Shown: positions 36,892-48,130, counted from the stretch's first letter. The stretch: 64,000 nucleotides of DNA from Flavobacterium sp. CECT 9288 (GCF_918731615.1 NZ_OU957226.1:1054001-1118000); one strand, 5' to 3'. Numbers and translations: made by a program. Notes: generated by a model not told the origin, from the letters alone.

Positions 36892-38238
36892 ATGGATTTC
36901 ACCTTACTTATAGTTATCATTGTATTGGCTTTAATCTTTGATTACATCAATGGTTTTCATGATGCTGCCAATGCAATAGCTACAGTTGTTGCAACAAAAG
37001 TTTTGTCGCCATTTCAAGCTGTAGTTTGGGCTGCTTTTTTTAACTTTTTAGCCTATTGGGTTTTTGGTTTTGGTGTAGCAGATACAGTTGCAAAAACAGC
37101 CAACACACTCGAGATTGATCTTGTTGTAATATTAGCAGGTGTTATAGCAGCAATTATTTGGAATTTATTTACTTGGTGGCAAGGTATTCCATCTAGTTCA
37201 TCACATACCCTTATTGGAGGTTTTGCAGGGGCAGCCATAGCTCACGCTCTTGCTGTTCATGGATTTTCAGGTTATACGGTAGGTGCTGGAGCCGATATGC
37301 ATACCGCATATTGGTATGACACAGTAAATTGGTATACACCAGGTAAAGACGGCGGTTTTCCGTCAGGTGTATTAGTGATTATTGCTTTTATTGTACTAGC
37401 GCCATTATTAGGAGCGTTGATGTCTTATTTAATATCAATTTGGCTTTTAAATGCTTCTAAAAAAAGTATTTACCCAAAGATTTTTACAGTTTGTTTGATG
37501 CTATTGACGATTTGGTTCGTAGAGTCTCAAATGGTGTATTATGCTGATATTAAGAAGCCACGTTTTGACTCACATTTTTGGAGCGTAGTATTTGAATCTC
37601 ATAATATTAAATGGTTTTTAGTTGCATTTATAATTTTAACGGTGAGTGGTTTTGGTTTGCTATTTAGTAGTTTGAACTTGCATCAATCAACAGCTTGGTT
37701 AAAAAAAATGCAGTTATTATCATCCGCAGCATTTAGTTTAGGTCATGGAGGTAATGATTCACAAAAAGTTATGGGTATTATTGCTGCTGCGGTAACAGTT
37801 TACATTCAAACCAGTGGGTTGAGTCAAGAAAGTCTTCCAGATTGGTTAGATGTGGTTTTACCAAATGATGAAGGTGTTTTTAAAATGCCAGAATGGATTC
37901 CTCTAGCTTGTTACTCTGCAATTGCTGCTGGAACATTAAGCGGTGGCTGGAAAATTGTGAAAACAATGGGGTCTAAAATTACTAAAGTTACTTCTTTTGA
38001 AGGAGTTGCTGCAGAAACCGCTGGTGCATTAACCTTATATTTTACGGAGCATTTTAAAGTTCCTGTGAGTACTACACATACAATTACAGGTTCTATTATT
38101 GGTGTTGGATTAACAAAAAGAGTATCAGCTGTGCGTTGGGGAATGACCGTAAGTCTTATTTGGGCTTGGGTACTTACTATTCCTATTTCAGCAATTTTAG
38201 CAGCTATCATATATTATATGTTTCGTATTTTTATTTAA
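36892..38238 (+). CDS. Inorganic phosphate transporter, Pit family
   Basis: A 448-residue inner-membrane symporter with about ten hydrophobic segments. The two inverted PiT signatures are present: DYINGFHDAANAIATVVATK (about 16-35) and SLGHGGNDSQKVMGIIAAAV (about 283-302), with SSSHTLIGGFAGAAIA and VSTTHTITGSIIGVGLTKR as the second motif of each half. It takes up phosphate (often as a metal-phosphate complex) with protons. Its central loop is longer than in E. coli PitA. It forms an operon with DUF47 and ends at a strong hairpin. Confidence 0.95.
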   Translation: MDFTLLIVIIVLALIFDYINGFHDAANAIATVVATKVLSPFQAVVWAAFFNFLAYWVFGFGVADTVAKTANTLEIDLVVILAGVIAAIIWNLFTWWQGIPSSSSHTLIGGFAGAAIAHALAVHGFSGYTVGAGADMHTAYWYDTVNWYTPGKDGGFPSGVLVIIAFIVLAPLLGALMSYLISIWLLNASKKSIYPKIFTVCLMLLTIWFVESQMVYYADIKKPRFDSHFWSVVFESHNIKWFLVAFIILTVSGFGLLFSSLNLHQSTAWLKKMQLLSSAAFSLGHGGNDSQKVMGIIAAAVTVYIQTSGLSQESLPDWLDVVLPNDEGVFKMPEWIPLACYSAIAAGTLSGGWKIVKTMGSKITKVTSFEGVAAETAGALTLYFTEHFKVPVSTTHTITGSIIGVGLTKRVSAVRWGMTVSLIWAWVLTIPISAILAAIIYYMFRIFI

Positions 38239-38265
38239 AATTAGAATATTAAAATATTGTATAAA

Positions 38266-38291
38266 AAAACCATTCTTAGCGGAATGGTTTT
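38266..38291 (+). terminator. Terminator of the DUF47-Pit operon
   Basis: AAAACCATTC-N6-GAATGGTTTT hairpin followed by T-run, 27 bases past the stop. Confidence 0.85.
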
Positions 38292-38436
38292 TTTTACATG
38301 AAATAATTTCTTATCTCAATATTATATTGATAAAATACAAAAACTTATTATGTCACTTTAGTCTTTAAAATCTGGAAAATATACATTTCTTTAATGTGAT
38401 TAAAAGTTGATAATTCAAACAGAAACTAGACTTTTT

Positions 38437-38946
38437 TTATATGTTAAGATTTTTATGATTGTGTTTTCTTTTGTGATAGGTCTTTTTTAAATGAGTATTA
38501 CCCGAAATAATACTAATGTTGCCATCAATCTCTAACATGGCAAGTTTTACTTCATTAAAATGTTCTATTCCTTGTTCTCTCATGGATTCTTTTAATTCAT
38601 CTGAAGTGATGTTCAATTTACTTAGAGTTTTAAAGTCTAAATGGCCATTATGAATTAAGATTTCGGGCTTTTCTTGCATGAAATCACTAAATTTAGGATA
38701 TCTGAACATTAGTTTTTTTAAAATAAAATTAATGCAAAAAAGGACTGATGCTGCTGCTAAGCCTCCCCACAGACTAGTATTGTTTCCTACCATTGCATTT
38801 TGAACAGAGTTGCTAATGAGTAAGATTAGAATAACATCAGCAGTATTCAATTGGGATAATTCTTTTTTGCCAAAAAGACGGAGCGCAATGACCATAAAAA
38901 AATATACAGCACTACTTCGAACAATTATAGTTAGGTATTCGTTCAT
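38437..38946 (-). CDS. DUF421 (YetF-like) membrane protein
   Basis: A 169-residue protein. Three N-terminal hydrophobic segments (about 5-25, 35-52, 58-78) are followed by the DUF421 cytoplasmic domain, marked by QEKPEILIHNGHLDFKTL and MREQGIEHFNEVKLAMLEID. The family opening FFMVIALRLFGKKELSQLNT is clear. The function is unknown; Bacillus members (YetF, YdfS) affect spore germination or membranes. It lies 79 bases after the RimK-type gene on the same strand. Confidence 0.87.
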   Translation of the reverse strand: MNEYLTIIVRSSAVYFFMVIALRLFGKKELSQLNTADVILILLISNSVQNAMVGNNTSLWGGLAAASVLFCINFILKKLMFRYPKFSDFMQEKPEILIHNGHLDFKTLSKLNITSDELKESMREQGIEHFNEVKLAMLEIDGNISIISGNTHLKKTYHKRKHNHKNLNI

Positions 38947-39025
38947 TTGTACTGTATATTTATTTATGTGGTTCGCTCGACTTTAGGATCTTTTATTTTG
39001 ACGTTAAAGTCTATATGGAAATTGG

Positions 39026-40408
39026 TTATTTCAAATCTGTTTTTTGATGAAAATGTTTTTCAATGGCTTTGATCATCTCGCCAGCAATATCTTTATTTGT
39101 AGCGCCTTCTATTCCTTCGAGCCCTGGAGATGAGTTAACTTCTAGTAGTAACGGACCTTTTGAAGAACGTATTATGTCAACACCTGCTACTTTTAAATCC
39201 ATTGCTTTTGTTGCCTTAATGGCAATTTTCTTTTCCTCTGGCGTGACTTTAATTACAGAGGCTGTTCCTCCTAGATGTATATTTGCTCTAAATTCTCCTG
39301 GCATTGCCTCTCGCTGAATAGCAGCAACCACTTTTCCGTCGATGACAAAGCAACGAATGTCTTTTCCATTCGCTTCTTTAATGAATTCTTGAACTAATAT
39401 ATTTGCATTCAAACTCTTAAAGGCATTAATTACACTTTCAGCTGCTTTTTTTGTTTCGGCTAAAACAACTCCTTTTCCTTGAGTGCCTTCAAGTAGTTTT
39501 ACAATTAAGGGGGAACCTCCTACCATTTTAATTAAATCATCGGTATCTAATGGTGAATTAGCAAATCCTGTAGTGGGAATTTCAACGCCATGATTTAGCA
39601 GTAATTGTAGCGAATAAAGCTTGTCACGAGATTGTGTAATAGCATTTGATGAGTTCAAGCAATATACTTTTAAAGCTTCAAATTGTCGTGTTAAGGCACA
39701 ACCATAAAATGTGATACTAGGTCTAATTCTTGGAATAATAGCGTCAAATTGATTTAAAATTTTTCCGCCTCGGTAATGAATTTCAGGTGTTTTGGCATCT
39801 AATTTCATGTAGCATTCCTTGATATTTAAAAAATGCATTTCATGACCTCGCATTTCACCCGCTTCCATAATACGTTTGTTGCTATATAGTTCTGGGTTGC
39901 TAGCTAAAAGACCTATTCGTAATCCTGATGCTGCTTTTTCTGAATTTTTATATAATTCTTTTAGAGTGTCTGTTGTAGGTTGTCCTAGTAGGTATTTTTG
40001 TTCAGGGTCTACGAGTACACGTCCGCTCATTGCCTCACGACCAAGGAGCATTCTAAAACCCATTGAGTCTCTGTTAGTCAAAGTCATCTCTATAGGCCAT
40101 TGTGCGGTTCCTAATTGTAAATTAGTTTGAATCACATAACGTTGTTCTCTAAAACCGCTAGAGCTTTTCACAATACGTTTATCAATCAAGGGAGCTTCAC
40201 AATGAATGACGGTTTTTAGATTGTTTTGTATGGGATTAATGTCAAATTTCACCCAATTACTATCATTTTTTATAAATGGAGCAATGTTTATTGCGTGTAA
40301 TGCGGAGGTTTTCGCTCCCGAATCTACGCGTGCTTTTATGGTAGGAATTCCTAGTTCTGGAAAAGAACACCATTCCTCACTACCTAAAATTACTTTATTA
40401 TCTGGCAT
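39026..40408 (-). CDS. rimK: RimB-RimK fusion: Zn-protease-like domain plus ATP-grasp ligase
   Basis: A 460-residue two-domain protein. Residues 1-145 match the RimB/ATP-dependent zinc protease family (PF05618): [29 protein letters not shown] and [18 protein letters not shown]. Residues about 160-455 are a RimK-type ATP-grasp ligase with [40 protein letters not shown] and [19 protein letters not shown]. In E. coli, RimK adds glutamates to ribosomal protein S6 and RimB is a separate partner; here both activities may lie in one chain. The target is inferred from the family. Confidence 0.88.
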   Translation of the reverse strand: MPDNKVILGSEEWCSFPELGIPTIKARVDSGAKTSALHAINIAPFIKNDSNWVKFDINPIQNNLKTVIHCEAPLIDKRIVKSSSGFREQRYVIQTNLQLGTAQWPIEMTLTNRDSMGFRMLLGREAMSGRVLVDPEQKYLLGQPTTDTLKELYKNSEKAASGLRIGLLASNPELYSNKRIMEAGEMRGHEMHFLNIKECYMKLDAKTPEIHYRGGKILNQFDAIIPRIRPSITFYGCALTRQFEALKVYCLNSSNAITQSRDKLYSLQLLLNHGVEIPTTGFANSPLDTDDLIKMVGGSPLIVKLLEGTQGKGVVLAETKKAAESVINAFKSLNANILVQEFIKEANGKDIRCFVIDGKVVAAIQREAMPGEFRANIHLGGTASVIKVTPEEKKIAIKATKAMDLKVAGVDIIRSSKGPLLLEVNSSPGLEGIEGATNKDIAGEMIKAIEKHFHQKTDLK

Positions 40409-40490
40409 ACCTATTTTTTGATTAACCTTTATTTAAAGTTCAAATGTATATATTTGTTTTTAAAAGTAAGGATGTTTTTTTGTAAACAAT

Positions 40491-40523
40491 AAACCCGTTA
40501 TGTTATGAAAACGTAACGGGTTT
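40491..40523 (-). terminator. clpC terminator
   Basis: AAACCCGTTA-N13-TAACGGGTTT, 23 bases past the clpC stop; on the minus strand it is followed by TATTGTTTAC, a weak T-run. Confidence 0.6.
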
Positions 40524-40545
40524 AAATATACGAATCTACATGAGT

Positions 40546-43092
40546 TTATAAGTTTGAAGCTTCGCCTGTTTTGTGAACTTTTACAGTTAGTTCTTGAGCT
40601 CCATCTTCAATATCCATGAAAATTTCATCGCCAACACTTATTTTTGAAGTAATAATTTCTTCGGCAAGTGTGTCTTCTACGTATTTTTGAATGGCTCTTT
40701 TTAGCGGTCGAGCACCAAATTGTTTATCAAAACCTTTATCAGCGATAAACGCTTTTGCTTTATCAGAAAGATTTAATTGGTAACCTAATTCGGCAACACG
40801 TGCAAATAATTTTTTCAATTCAATTTCAATAATCAAATCAATATCATGTTTTTCTAAAGCATTAAATACAATTACATCGTCAATTCGATTAAGGAATTCT
40901 GGAGCAAAAGTTTTTTTCAATGCATTTTCAATGATACTTTTAGAATTATCATCTGCCTGTGATACTTTAGCAGCAGTTCCAAATCCAACTCCTTGTCCAA
41001 AATCTTTCAATTGTCTAGCACCCACATTAGATGTCATGATGATAATTGTATTTTTAAAATCAATTTTTCGACCAAGACTGTCTGTCAAAAATCCGTCATC
41101 AAGAACTTGTAGTAACATGTTGAAAACATCAGGATGTGCTTTTTCAATTTCATCTAACAGTACAACACAATATGGTTTTCTTCTTACTTTTTCAGTAAGC
41201 TGACCACCTTCTTCATATCCTACGTATCCCGGAGGTGCGCCAACTAAGCGTGAAATAGCAAATTTCTCCATGTACTCGCTCATGTCTATGCGTATCAATG
41301 CATCTTCTGAGTCGAAAAGTTCTTTGGCAATTACTTTAGCTAATTGTGTTTTTCCAACTCCAGTTTGTCCCAAGAAAATAAAAGAACCAATAGGTCTATT
41401 AGGATCTTTTAATCCAGCACGATTTCTTTGAATAGAGCGTGCAATTTTCATTACAGCTTCTTTTTGACCTATAACTTTACCCTCAATAAGTTCTGGTAAT
41501 TTAGCCAGTTTGTTACTTTCGGTTTGGGCAATACGGTTTACTGGAATACCACTCATCATTGAAACAACATCTGCAACATTGTCCTCAGTAACTTCTATGC
41601 GATTGTTTTTAGCATCTTCTTCCCATTGTTCTTGTGCTATTGCCAAATCTTTTTCGATGCGTTTTTCGTCATCTCTAAGTTTTGCTGCTTCTTCGTATTT
41701 TTGTTTTTTGACCACAACATTTTTTAGTTCTCTAACTTCTTCAAGTTGTCTTTCTAGATCTAAAATTTGCTTTGGGACCTCAATATTTGTAATGTGTACT
41801 CTAGATCCAGCTTCGTCTAAAGCATCAATAGCTTTGTCTGGTAAAAAACGGTCAGACATGTAACGATCTGTAAGTTTTACACAAGCTTCAATTGCTTCCT
41901 GTGTAAAAGTTACATTGTGGTGGTCTTCATACTTATTCTTTATGTTGTTCAAAATTGTAATTGTTTCAGTTACCGATGTTGGTTCTACAATTATTTTTTG
42001 AAAACGTCTTTCTAAAGCACCGTCTTTTTCTATGTACTGGCGGTATTCGTCAAGAGTTGTAGCACCAATACATTGAATTTCTCCTCTAGCTAGAGCAGGT
42101 TTAAACATATTTGATGCATCTAGAGAACCTGTTGCTCCACCTGCGCCTACAATGGTATGAATTTCATCAATGAATAAAATGATGTCATCATTTTTTTCTA
42201 GTTCATTCATCACTGCTTTCATGCGTTCTTCAAACTGGCCACGGTATTTTGTTCCAGCAACAAGGCTTGCAAGATCAAGTGTTACTACACGCTTGTTGAA
42301 TAATGTTCTAGAAACTTTTTTCTGAATGATGCGTAATGCTAAACCTTCAGCAATTGCTGATTTCCCAACTCCAGGTTCTCCTATTAATAAGGGGTTGTTT
42401 TTTTTACGACGGCTCAAGATTTGTGAAACACGTTCTATTTCTTTTTCGCGTCCTACTACTGGATCTAGTTTTCCTTCTTCGGCCATTTCTGTTAAATCTC
42501 TACCAAAATTATCTAAAACAGGAGTTTTTGACTTCTTGTTAGACTTATTGGCTGGATTGTTGAAAGTTCCTTCTTTAAAACTGTCATCTTGTCCTGAATC
42601 GTCATTGTATGATTCATTTCTAGGTAAATTTTCGGTAAAATCGTCTTCGCTTGGAGTCATATTTAAATACTGTTCTTTAGCTATATCGTAATCAATTTTA
42701 AGTTTATTCAATAGCTTTGTTGTGGGATCGTTTTCGTTTCTTAGGATGCATAATAAAAGATGTGCGGTACTAATAGATATGCTTTGAAAGACCTTGGCCT
42801 CTAGAAAAGTAGTTTTTAAAGCACGTTCGGCTTGTCGCGTTAAATGCAAGTTTTTCTTTTCAGTATTTGTATCTATTCCCGGGATTGCTGGGCTTAGTAT
42901 TTCTACTTTTCTTCGCAAATGGTCTAAGTCTATATCAAGACTGTTTAAAATCTGGATTGCTTTTCCATTCCCGTCTCTTAGTATGCCTAGCATTAAATGT
43001 TCTGTACCTATAAAATCGTGACCTAATCGTAGGGCTTCTTCCTTACTGTAGGTTATAACGTCTTTTACTCTTGGTGAAAAATTATCATCCAT
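40546..43092 (-). CDS. clpC: ATP-dependent Clp protease ATP-binding subunit ClpC
   Basis: An 848-residue HSP100 unfoldase. Domains: double Clp-N repeat (1-145, MDDNFSPRVKDVITYSKEEA), AAA+ 1 with Walker A GEPGVGKSAIAEGL (about 238) and IILFIDEIHTIVGAGG, a UVR/middle segment (KYEEAAKLRDDEKRIEKDL, about 440), AAA+ 2 with GQTGVGKTQLAK (about 575) and VVLLDEIEKAHPDVFNMLLQ, and the C-terminal D2 domain. The ClpP-binding loop should lie in AAA+ 2. It feeds damaged or tagged proteins to ClpP in the cytoplasm. It is divergent from gyrA; a weak promoter (TTG-N20-TAAATTTA) precedes it. Confidence 0.96.
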   Translation of the reverse strand: MDDNFSPRVKDVITYSKEEALRLGHDFIGTEHLMLGILRDGNGKAIQILNSLDIDLDHLRRKVEILSPAIPGIDTNTEKKNLHLTRQAERALKTTFLEAKVFQSISISTAHLLLCILRNENDPTTKLLNKLKIDYDIAKEQYLNMTPSEDDFTENLPRNESYNDDSGQDDSFKEGTFNNPANKSNKKSKTPVLDNFGRDLTEMAEEGKLDPVVGREKEIERVSQILSRRKKNNPLLIGEPGVGKSAIAEGLALRIIQKKVSRTLFNKRVVTLDLASLVAGTKYRGQFEERMKAVMNELEKNDDIILFIDEIHTIVGAGGATGSLDASNMFKPALARGEIQCIGATTLDEYRQYIEKDGALERRFQKIIVEPTSVTETITILNNIKNKYEDHHNVTFTQEAIEACVKLTDRYMSDRFLPDKAIDALDEAGSRVHITNIEVPKQILDLERQLEEVRELKNVVVKKQKYEEAAKLRDDEKRIEKDLAIAQEQWEEDAKNNRIEVTEDNVADVVSMMSGIPVNRIAQTESNKLAKLPELIEGKVIGQKEAVMKIARSIQRNRAGLKDPNRPIGSFIFLGQTGVGKTQLAKVIAKELFDSEDALIRIDMSEYMEKFAISRLVGAPPGYVGYEEGGQLTEKVRRKPYCVVLLDEIEKAHPDVFNMLLQVLDDGFLTDSLGRKIDFKNTIIIMTSNVGARQLKDFGQGVGFGTAAKVSQADDNSKSIIENALKKTFAPEFLNRIDDVIVFNALEKHDIDLIIEIELKKLFARVAELGYQLNLSDKAKAFIADKGFDKQFGARPLKRAIQKYVEDTLAEEIITSKISVGDEIFMDIEDGAQELTVKVHKTGEASNL

Positions 43093-43349
43093 AATATATA
43101 TTTGATATCGTAAATTTAGTGAATTAAGTATTGAAAAACAAAAACCATTCCTATTCCAATCCTATGTCAGCTAAGTGACAAAAATTATCATGATTTTATA
43201 GTTAAATTCCCCTTAAATTATTAACTAAATTGACACTTGATATTGTTAATAAATCTTGTAAATAACTCCTATAAAACTAGCGAAAAAAAATCAGAAAGCC
43301 GTATATTGGCACGTTTTGAAATTAATATAATTATTTAATATAACAACTT

Positions 43350-46001
43350 ATGTCTGAAGGAGAAAAGTTAATTCCTATTAACATAGAAGATGAAATGAAA
43401 TCAGCTTATATCGACTATTCGATGTCAGTAATTGTATCAAGAGCGCTTCCAGATGTTAGAGATGGTTTAAAGCCTGTACATCGAAGAGTTCTTTATGGAA
43501 TGTATGATCTAGGAGTTTTTTCAAATAAAGCCCATAAAAAATCCGCAAGAATTGTTGGAGAAGTTTTAGGTAAGTATCATCCGCACGGTGATACATCTGT
43601 ATATGATGCTATGGTACGTATGGCTCAAGAATGGAGTATGCGTTACTTATTAATTGATGGTCAAGGTAACTTTGGTTCTGTAGATGGAGATAGTCCAGCT
43701 GCAATGCGTTATACTGAGGCTAGAATGCGCAAAATTTCGGAAGAAATTATGGCAGACATCGAAAAAGAAACTGTTGATTTTCAACTGAACTTTGATGATA
43801 CTTTGTATGAGCCAAAAGTAATGCCAACCCGCGTACCTACTTTATTGATTAACGGTGCTACCGGTATTGCTGTAGGTATGGCTACTAATATGCCACCACA
43901 CAACTTAACCGAAGTCATTAATGGTACACTTGCTTATATTGATAACAATGAAATTGAGATAGATGAGTTGATGAATCATATAAAAGCACCGGATTTTCCT
44001 ACTGGAGGTATTATATATGGTTATGAAGGTGTTCGCGAAGCTTTTAAAACCGGTAGAGGACGTATTGTAATGCGTGCCAAAGTAGGTTTTGAAGAAGTTG
44101 ACGGAAGAGAATCTATTATTGTTACCGAAATTCCGTATCAAGTTAACAAAGCAGACATGATCAAGCGTACTGCTGACTTGGTAAATGAGAAAAAGATAGA
44201 AGGAATTGCAAACATCCGTGATGAATCGGATAGAAATGGAATGCGAATTGTTTATATATTAAAGAGAGATGCAACTCCTAATGTAGTTTTAAATACATTA
44301 TATAAGTACACACAACTACAATCTTCTTTCAGTGTAAATAATATTGCTTTGGTTAAAGGGCGTCCGCAAATGTTGAATCTTAAAGATATGATTCACTATT
44401 TTGTAGAACACCGTCATGATGTAGTTATTCGTAGAACGCAATTTGATTTAAGAAAAGCCGAAGAAAGAGCTCATATTTTAGAAGGGTTAATCATTGCCTC
44501 AGATAATATTGACGAGGTAATTGCATTAATTAAAGCCTCTAAAAATACAGAAGAAGCTAGAACTAAATTAATTGAAAGATTTAATTTATCCGATATTCAG
44601 TCTAGAGCAATTGTAGAAATGCGTTTGCGTCAATTAACAGGTCTTGAGCAAGACAAGTTAAGAGCAGAATATGAAGAAATCATGAAGTTGATTGATCACT
44701 TGAGAGCCTTACTTGCCGATGTTAATTTAAGAACAGCATTAATCAAAGAAGAGTTAGAAGAAATTCGTGATAAGTACGGTGACGAACGTCGTTCTGCCAT
44801 TCAATATTCAGGTGGTGATGTAAGTATTGAAGATTTAATTGCCGACGAAAATGTGGTAATCACCATTTCGCATGCTGGTTATATTAAGCGTACTAACTTA
44901 ACAGAATATAAAACCCAAAATAGAGGAGGAGTAGGTCAAAAAAGTGCGGGTACAAGAGATCAAGATTTCTTAGAACACATGTTTGTAGCTACTAATCATC
45001 AGTACATGATGTTCTTTACTCAAAAAGGGAAGTGTTTCTGGATGCGTGTCTATGAAATTCCAGAAGGAAGTAAAACGGCAAAAGGTAGAGCAATTCAAAA
45101 CTTGGTCAACATAGAAAGTGATGATAAAGTTAAAGCGTTCATTTGTACCCAAGATTTAAAAGATAAAGACTATATCAATAGTCATAATCTTGTTATGGTT
45201 ACTAAGCAAGGACAAGTAAAGAAAACATCTTTAGAGAAATACTCTAAACCTAGAGTCAATGGTGTTGCGGCAATTACTATTAAAGAAGGTGACGAATTAC
45301 TTGAAGCTAAATTGACAAATGGGGAAAGCCAAATTATATTAGCTGTTAAATCAGGTAAATTGGTGCGTTTTGAGGAAACTAAAACCAGACCAATGGGTAG
45401 AACCGCTTCTGGAGTTCGTGGAATTACTTTAAAAGACGAAACTGATGAGGTAATTGGCATGGTTACTGTGGATAAAAATGACATAAACGATTCTCAAATT
45501 CTTGTTGTTACTGAAAATGGTTATGGTAAACGTACAAAACTTGTTGATGATGATGGAGAAGATGTGTATAGAATTACAAATCGTGGTGGAAAAGGTGTTA
45601 AAACATTAAATATTACCGAAAAAACAGGCCAACTGATTTCTATTAACGCGGTGACAGATGCTGATGATTTAATGATTATCAACAAATCTGGTTTAACGAT
45701 TAGAATGGCAATTGAAGATTTAAGAGTAATGGGAAGAGCAACACAAGGTGTTCGACTTATAAACCTTAAAGGTAAAGATTCTATTGCGGCTGTTACCAAA
45801 GTGATGAAAGATGATGTTAATGAAGTTGTTGTTGATGAAGATGGTAATGTAATTGAATCGGCTACAATAGAGCGCATAAAACCAGATCTTGAAATCCTTG
45901 AAGATGAAGGAGTTGTTGAGGATGATGAAGACGATGACGAAGTAGTTGAAGACGAAGACGATGCTAACGAGGAAGCTGATGAAGACGAATCAGAAGAATA
46001 A
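43350..46001 (+). CDS. gyrA: DNA gyrase subunit A
   Basis: An 883-residue type IIA topoisomerase subunit. The N-terminus [20 protein letters not shown] and the quinolone region [20 protein letters not shown] are standard, with the catalytic Tyr at about 121 in [11 protein letters not shown]. Six C-terminal beta-pinwheel repeats (e.g. [12 protein letters not shown]) wrap DNA, including the GyrA box-like [13 protein letters not shown] strongly acidic tail of about 30 residues ([14 protein letters not shown]) closes the protein, as in other Bacteroidota. It makes negative supercoils with GyrB. The TPR gene follows after 47 bases and may be co-transcribed. Confidence 0.97.
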   Translation: MSEGEKLIPINIEDEMKSAYIDYSMSVIVSRALPDVRDGLKPVHRRVLYGMYDLGVFSNKAHKKSARIVGEVLGKYHPHGDTSVYDAMVRMAQEWSMRYLLIDGQGNFGSVDGDSPAAMRYTEARMRKISEEIMADIEKETVDFQLNFDDTLYEPKVMPTRVPTLLINGATGIAVGMATNMPPHNLTEVINGTLAYIDNNEIEIDELMNHIKAPDFPTGGIIYGYEGVREAFKTGRGRIVMRAKVGFEEVDGRESIIVTEIPYQVNKADMIKRTADLVNEKKIEGIANIRDESDRNGMRIVYILKRDATPNVVLNTLYKYTQLQSSFSVNNIALVKGRPQMLNLKDMIHYFVEHRHDVVIRRTQFDLRKAEERAHILEGLIIASDNIDEVIALIKASKNTEEARTKLIERFNLSDIQSRAIVEMRLRQLTGLEQDKLRAEYEEIMKLIDHLRALLADVNLRTALIKEELEEIRDKYGDERRSAIQYSGGDVSIEDLIADENVVITISHAGYIKRTNLTEYKTQNRGGVGQKSAGTRDQDFLEHMFVATNHQYMMFFTQKGKCFWMRVYEIPEGSKTAKGRAIQNLVNIESDDKVKAFICTQDLKDKDYINSHNLVMVTKQGQVKKTSLEKYSKPRVNGVAAITIKEGDELLEAKLTNGESQIILAVKSGKLVRFEETKTRPMGRTASGVRGITLKDETDEVIGMVTVDKNDINDSQILVVTENGYGKRTKLVDDDGEDVYRITNRGGKGVKTLNITEKTGQLISINAVTDADDLMIINKSGLTIRMAIEDLRVMGRATQGVRLINLKGKDSIAAVTKVMKDDVNEVVVDEDGNVIESATIERIKPDLEILEDEGVVEDDEDDDEVVEDEDDANEEADEDESEE

Positions 46002-46048
46002 AAATAGAAAATCAATTAAGAATAATTATTAAACAAACAGAGAATATT

Positions 46049-47317
46049 ATGAATAGTAAATATGTAATACTAGCATCAACTTTATTGGTATCAGTAGCTA
46101 CTTTTGCTCAAAAAGATCAAATTAAAGCAGCTGAAAAGGCATTAAAAAGCGGAAAAAGTCAAGAAGCTGTAACGCTATTAGCTGAAGCGGAACCGTTGAT
46201 CGCTAACGCACCTGATGCTGAAAAAGCACAGTTTTATTTTGTAAAAGGAAATACATTATTGGATTTGGCTAATAAAAGTATTGATACTGATAAAAATTTA
46301 TCTCAAGCAGCAGTTGCTTACCAAGATTTAATTGCTGCTGAAAAAGCTTCGGGTAAAGTTAAATTTACTGCACAAGCTGCTACTTCAATTACTGATATTA
46401 AATACAAATTGATTAATAATGCTATAGCAGATTCAAAGGTTGAAAAATTCTCTGACAGCGCTAGAAAATTGTATGACGCTTATCAGTTAGATAAAAAAGA
46501 TACGATTAACTTGTATTATGCTGCATCCACTTATGTGAATGCAAAAGATTATGACAAAGCATTAGAATTGTATAGTAACTTAAAAACTTTAAATTATTCT
46601 GGTAAAGGAACAAGTTATTTTGCAGTAAATAAATTAACTACGCAGGAAGACTTTTTCACTTCTCTTCAAGAAAGAGATAAAATGGTAAAAATGGGAACTC
46701 ATGAAAAACCAAGAACTGAAGTTGTTCCATCAAAAAGAGGTGAGATTTACAAGAATTTAGCTTTAATCTTAGTTGAAAAAGGTCAAGTTGCCGAAGCTAA
46801 AAAAGCAATTGCAGATGCGAGAGTTGCTAATCCAGAAGATGGTTCTCTTTTATTGACTGAGGCTAATTTATACCTTGAAACAAAAGATTTTGATACCTAC
46901 AAAAAATTAATTGCTGAGGTTTTAGAAAAAAATCCAAATGATGCAGATTTAATTTTTAACCTAGGAGTTATCAGTGCAAATGCTAAAAATTTCGTAGATG
47001 CTGAGAAGTATTATAAGAGAGTACTTGAGATTAATCCAAAATATCTTAATGCTTATATTAATCTAGCTGCAATGAAACTTGATAATGAAAAAGAAATCAT
47101 TGACGAGATGAATAAGCTTGGAACATCAACAAAAGATCAAAAACGTTATGATGAATTGAAAAAGAAAAGAGAAGATATTTTTCGTTCAGCAATACCATTT
47201 TTAGAAAAAGGAGTGGAGTTAGATCCTAAAAATACAGATGTTTCTAAAACATTATTAGGAGTTTACAACGCTCTTGAAATGACTGCAGAATCTAAAGCAT
47301 TGAAAGCTAAAATGTAG
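46049..47317 (+). CDS. Exported tetratricopeptide-repeat protein
   Basis: A 422-residue protein with a signal peptide (MNSKYVILASTLLVSVATFA). Degenerate and then good TPR units run through it; the clearest are DADLIFNLGVISANAKNFVD followed by AEKYYKRVLEINPKYLNAYI near residues 305-345, and YDKALELYSNLKTLNY near 170. Such proteins are periplasmic scaffolds in Bacteroidota. The partner is unknown. Its position right after gyrA is common in flavobacteria. Confidence 0.85.
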   Translation: MNSKYVILASTLLVSVATFAQKDQIKAAEKALKSGKSQEAVTLLAEAEPLIANAPDAEKAQFYFVKGNTLLDLANKSIDTDKNLSQAAVAYQDLIAAEKASGKVKFTAQAATSITDIKYKLINNAIADSKVEKFSDSARKLYDAYQLDKKDTINLYYAASTYVNAKDYDKALELYSNLKTLNYSGKGTSYFAVNKLTTQEDFFTSLQERDKMVKMGTHEKPRTEVVPSKRGEIYKNLALILVEKGQVAEAKKAIADARVANPEDGSLLLTEANLYLETKDFDTYKKLIAEVLEKNPNDADLIFNLGVISANAKNFVDAEKYYKRVLEINPKYLNAYINLAAMKLDNEKEIIDEMNKLGTSTKDQKRYDELKKKREDIFRSAIPFLEKGVELDPKNTDVSKTLLGVYNALEMTAESKALKAKM

Positions 47318-47337
47318 TATCGTAAGTTCATTTAAAA

Positions 47338-47367
47338 AAAACCTGTCTAGTGAAGTAGACAGGTTTT
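47338..47367. terminator. Bidirectional terminator between TPR and NlpC/P60 genes
   Basis: AAAACCTGTCTA-GTGAAG-TAGACAGGTTTT with A- and T-runs on either side; both converging genes end at it. Confidence 0.9.
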
Positions 47368-47368
47368 T

Positions 47369-48130
47369 TTATATAATTTTTTTAATGACTCTTAATTTAT
47401 GAGTATGCTTATTAGTTTCGGTATTAAATATGCCTAAGTGGTCAATTCTGTCAATACGTACTTTGCCGCTGGCATGTATAATGTAATTGTCATCCATGAT
47501 TATTCCTACATGAATGATGGCTCCTTCGTCATTATCAAAAAATGCTAAGTCTCCAGGTTCGCTTTCTTCAATAAAGCTTAATGCTTCGCCTTGAGTTGCC
47601 TGTTGTGATGCGTCCCTTAGTAAGTGGTGACCATTTAGTTTGTAAACCATTTGTGTAAAGCCAGAACAGTCAATTCCAAAAGGTGTTTTTCCTCCCCATA
47701 AATAAGGAGCATTCAGGTACATAAAGGAAGTTTTGATAAGGTTATTTTTGTTTTTTTTACCGCTCGTTTTACTACCTTCAAATTCATAATTATCTTTATT
47801 AATGTCATGATGGTTTAAAAAAGATAATGAAGCACCAAGTGGTATCGGAAGCATCAAGTTATTGCTTCCGGTTATGTATTCAATTAAATCAGCGTTTAAA
47901 ATTATAGTGTCATCAGTAAGATTTTGATAGCTACTTTCGGATATTAGTTGCATTTGTTTACTGTCAATCCAGCCCTCGTAATTATCGTACTGCAATTTTA
48001 TTTTATACCATTGATTGTGTTTTTCTAAAATTCCAAAATGTTCTCCAAATAAAACTTGAGAAACTATTTCGCTCTTATCACTTGCTTCATGACGCAGCGG
48101 AATGACCGCAAGATTACAAATTCCGAACAT
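47369..48130 (-). CDS. NlpC/P60 (C40) peptidase with SH3-like domain
   Basis: A 253-residue cell-wall hydrolase of the gamma-D-glutamyl-diamino acid endopeptidase family. An SH3-like N-terminal part (1-65, PLRHEASDKSEIVSQVLFGE, WYKIKLQYDNYEGWID) precedes the C40 domain, with catalytic Cys in FGIDCSGFTQMVYKL (about 155), His in GAIIHVGIIMDD and a third polar residue in YIIHASGKVRID. No signal peptide is evident (MFGICNLAVIPLRHE), so it may act on cytoplasmic muropeptides during recycling, as YkfC-type enzymes do. Confidence 0.92.
   Translation of the reverse strand: MFGICNLAVIPLRHEASDKSEIVSQVLFGEHFGILEKHNQWYKIKLQYDNYEGWIDSKQMQLISESSYQNLTDDTIILNADLIEYITGSNNLMLPIPLGASLSFLNHHDINKDNYEFEGSKTSGKKNKNNLIKTSFMYLNAPYLWGGKTPFGIDCSGFTQMVYKLNGHHLLRDASQQATQGEALSFIEESEPGDLAFFDNDEGAIIHVGIIMDDNYIIHASGKVRIDRIDHLGIFNTETNKHTHKLRVIKKII

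Noticed and set aside
43300..43330. TTGGCACGTTTTG upstream of gyrA as a sigma-54 promoter
   Set aside because: The -24 half looks good, but the -12 GC is missing and spacing to any TTGC is wrong.
45521..46015. Ser-rich 164-residue frame on the minus strand
   Set aside because: It is the antisense of the acidic GyrA tail; long Ser runs are the mirror of Asp/Glu codons.
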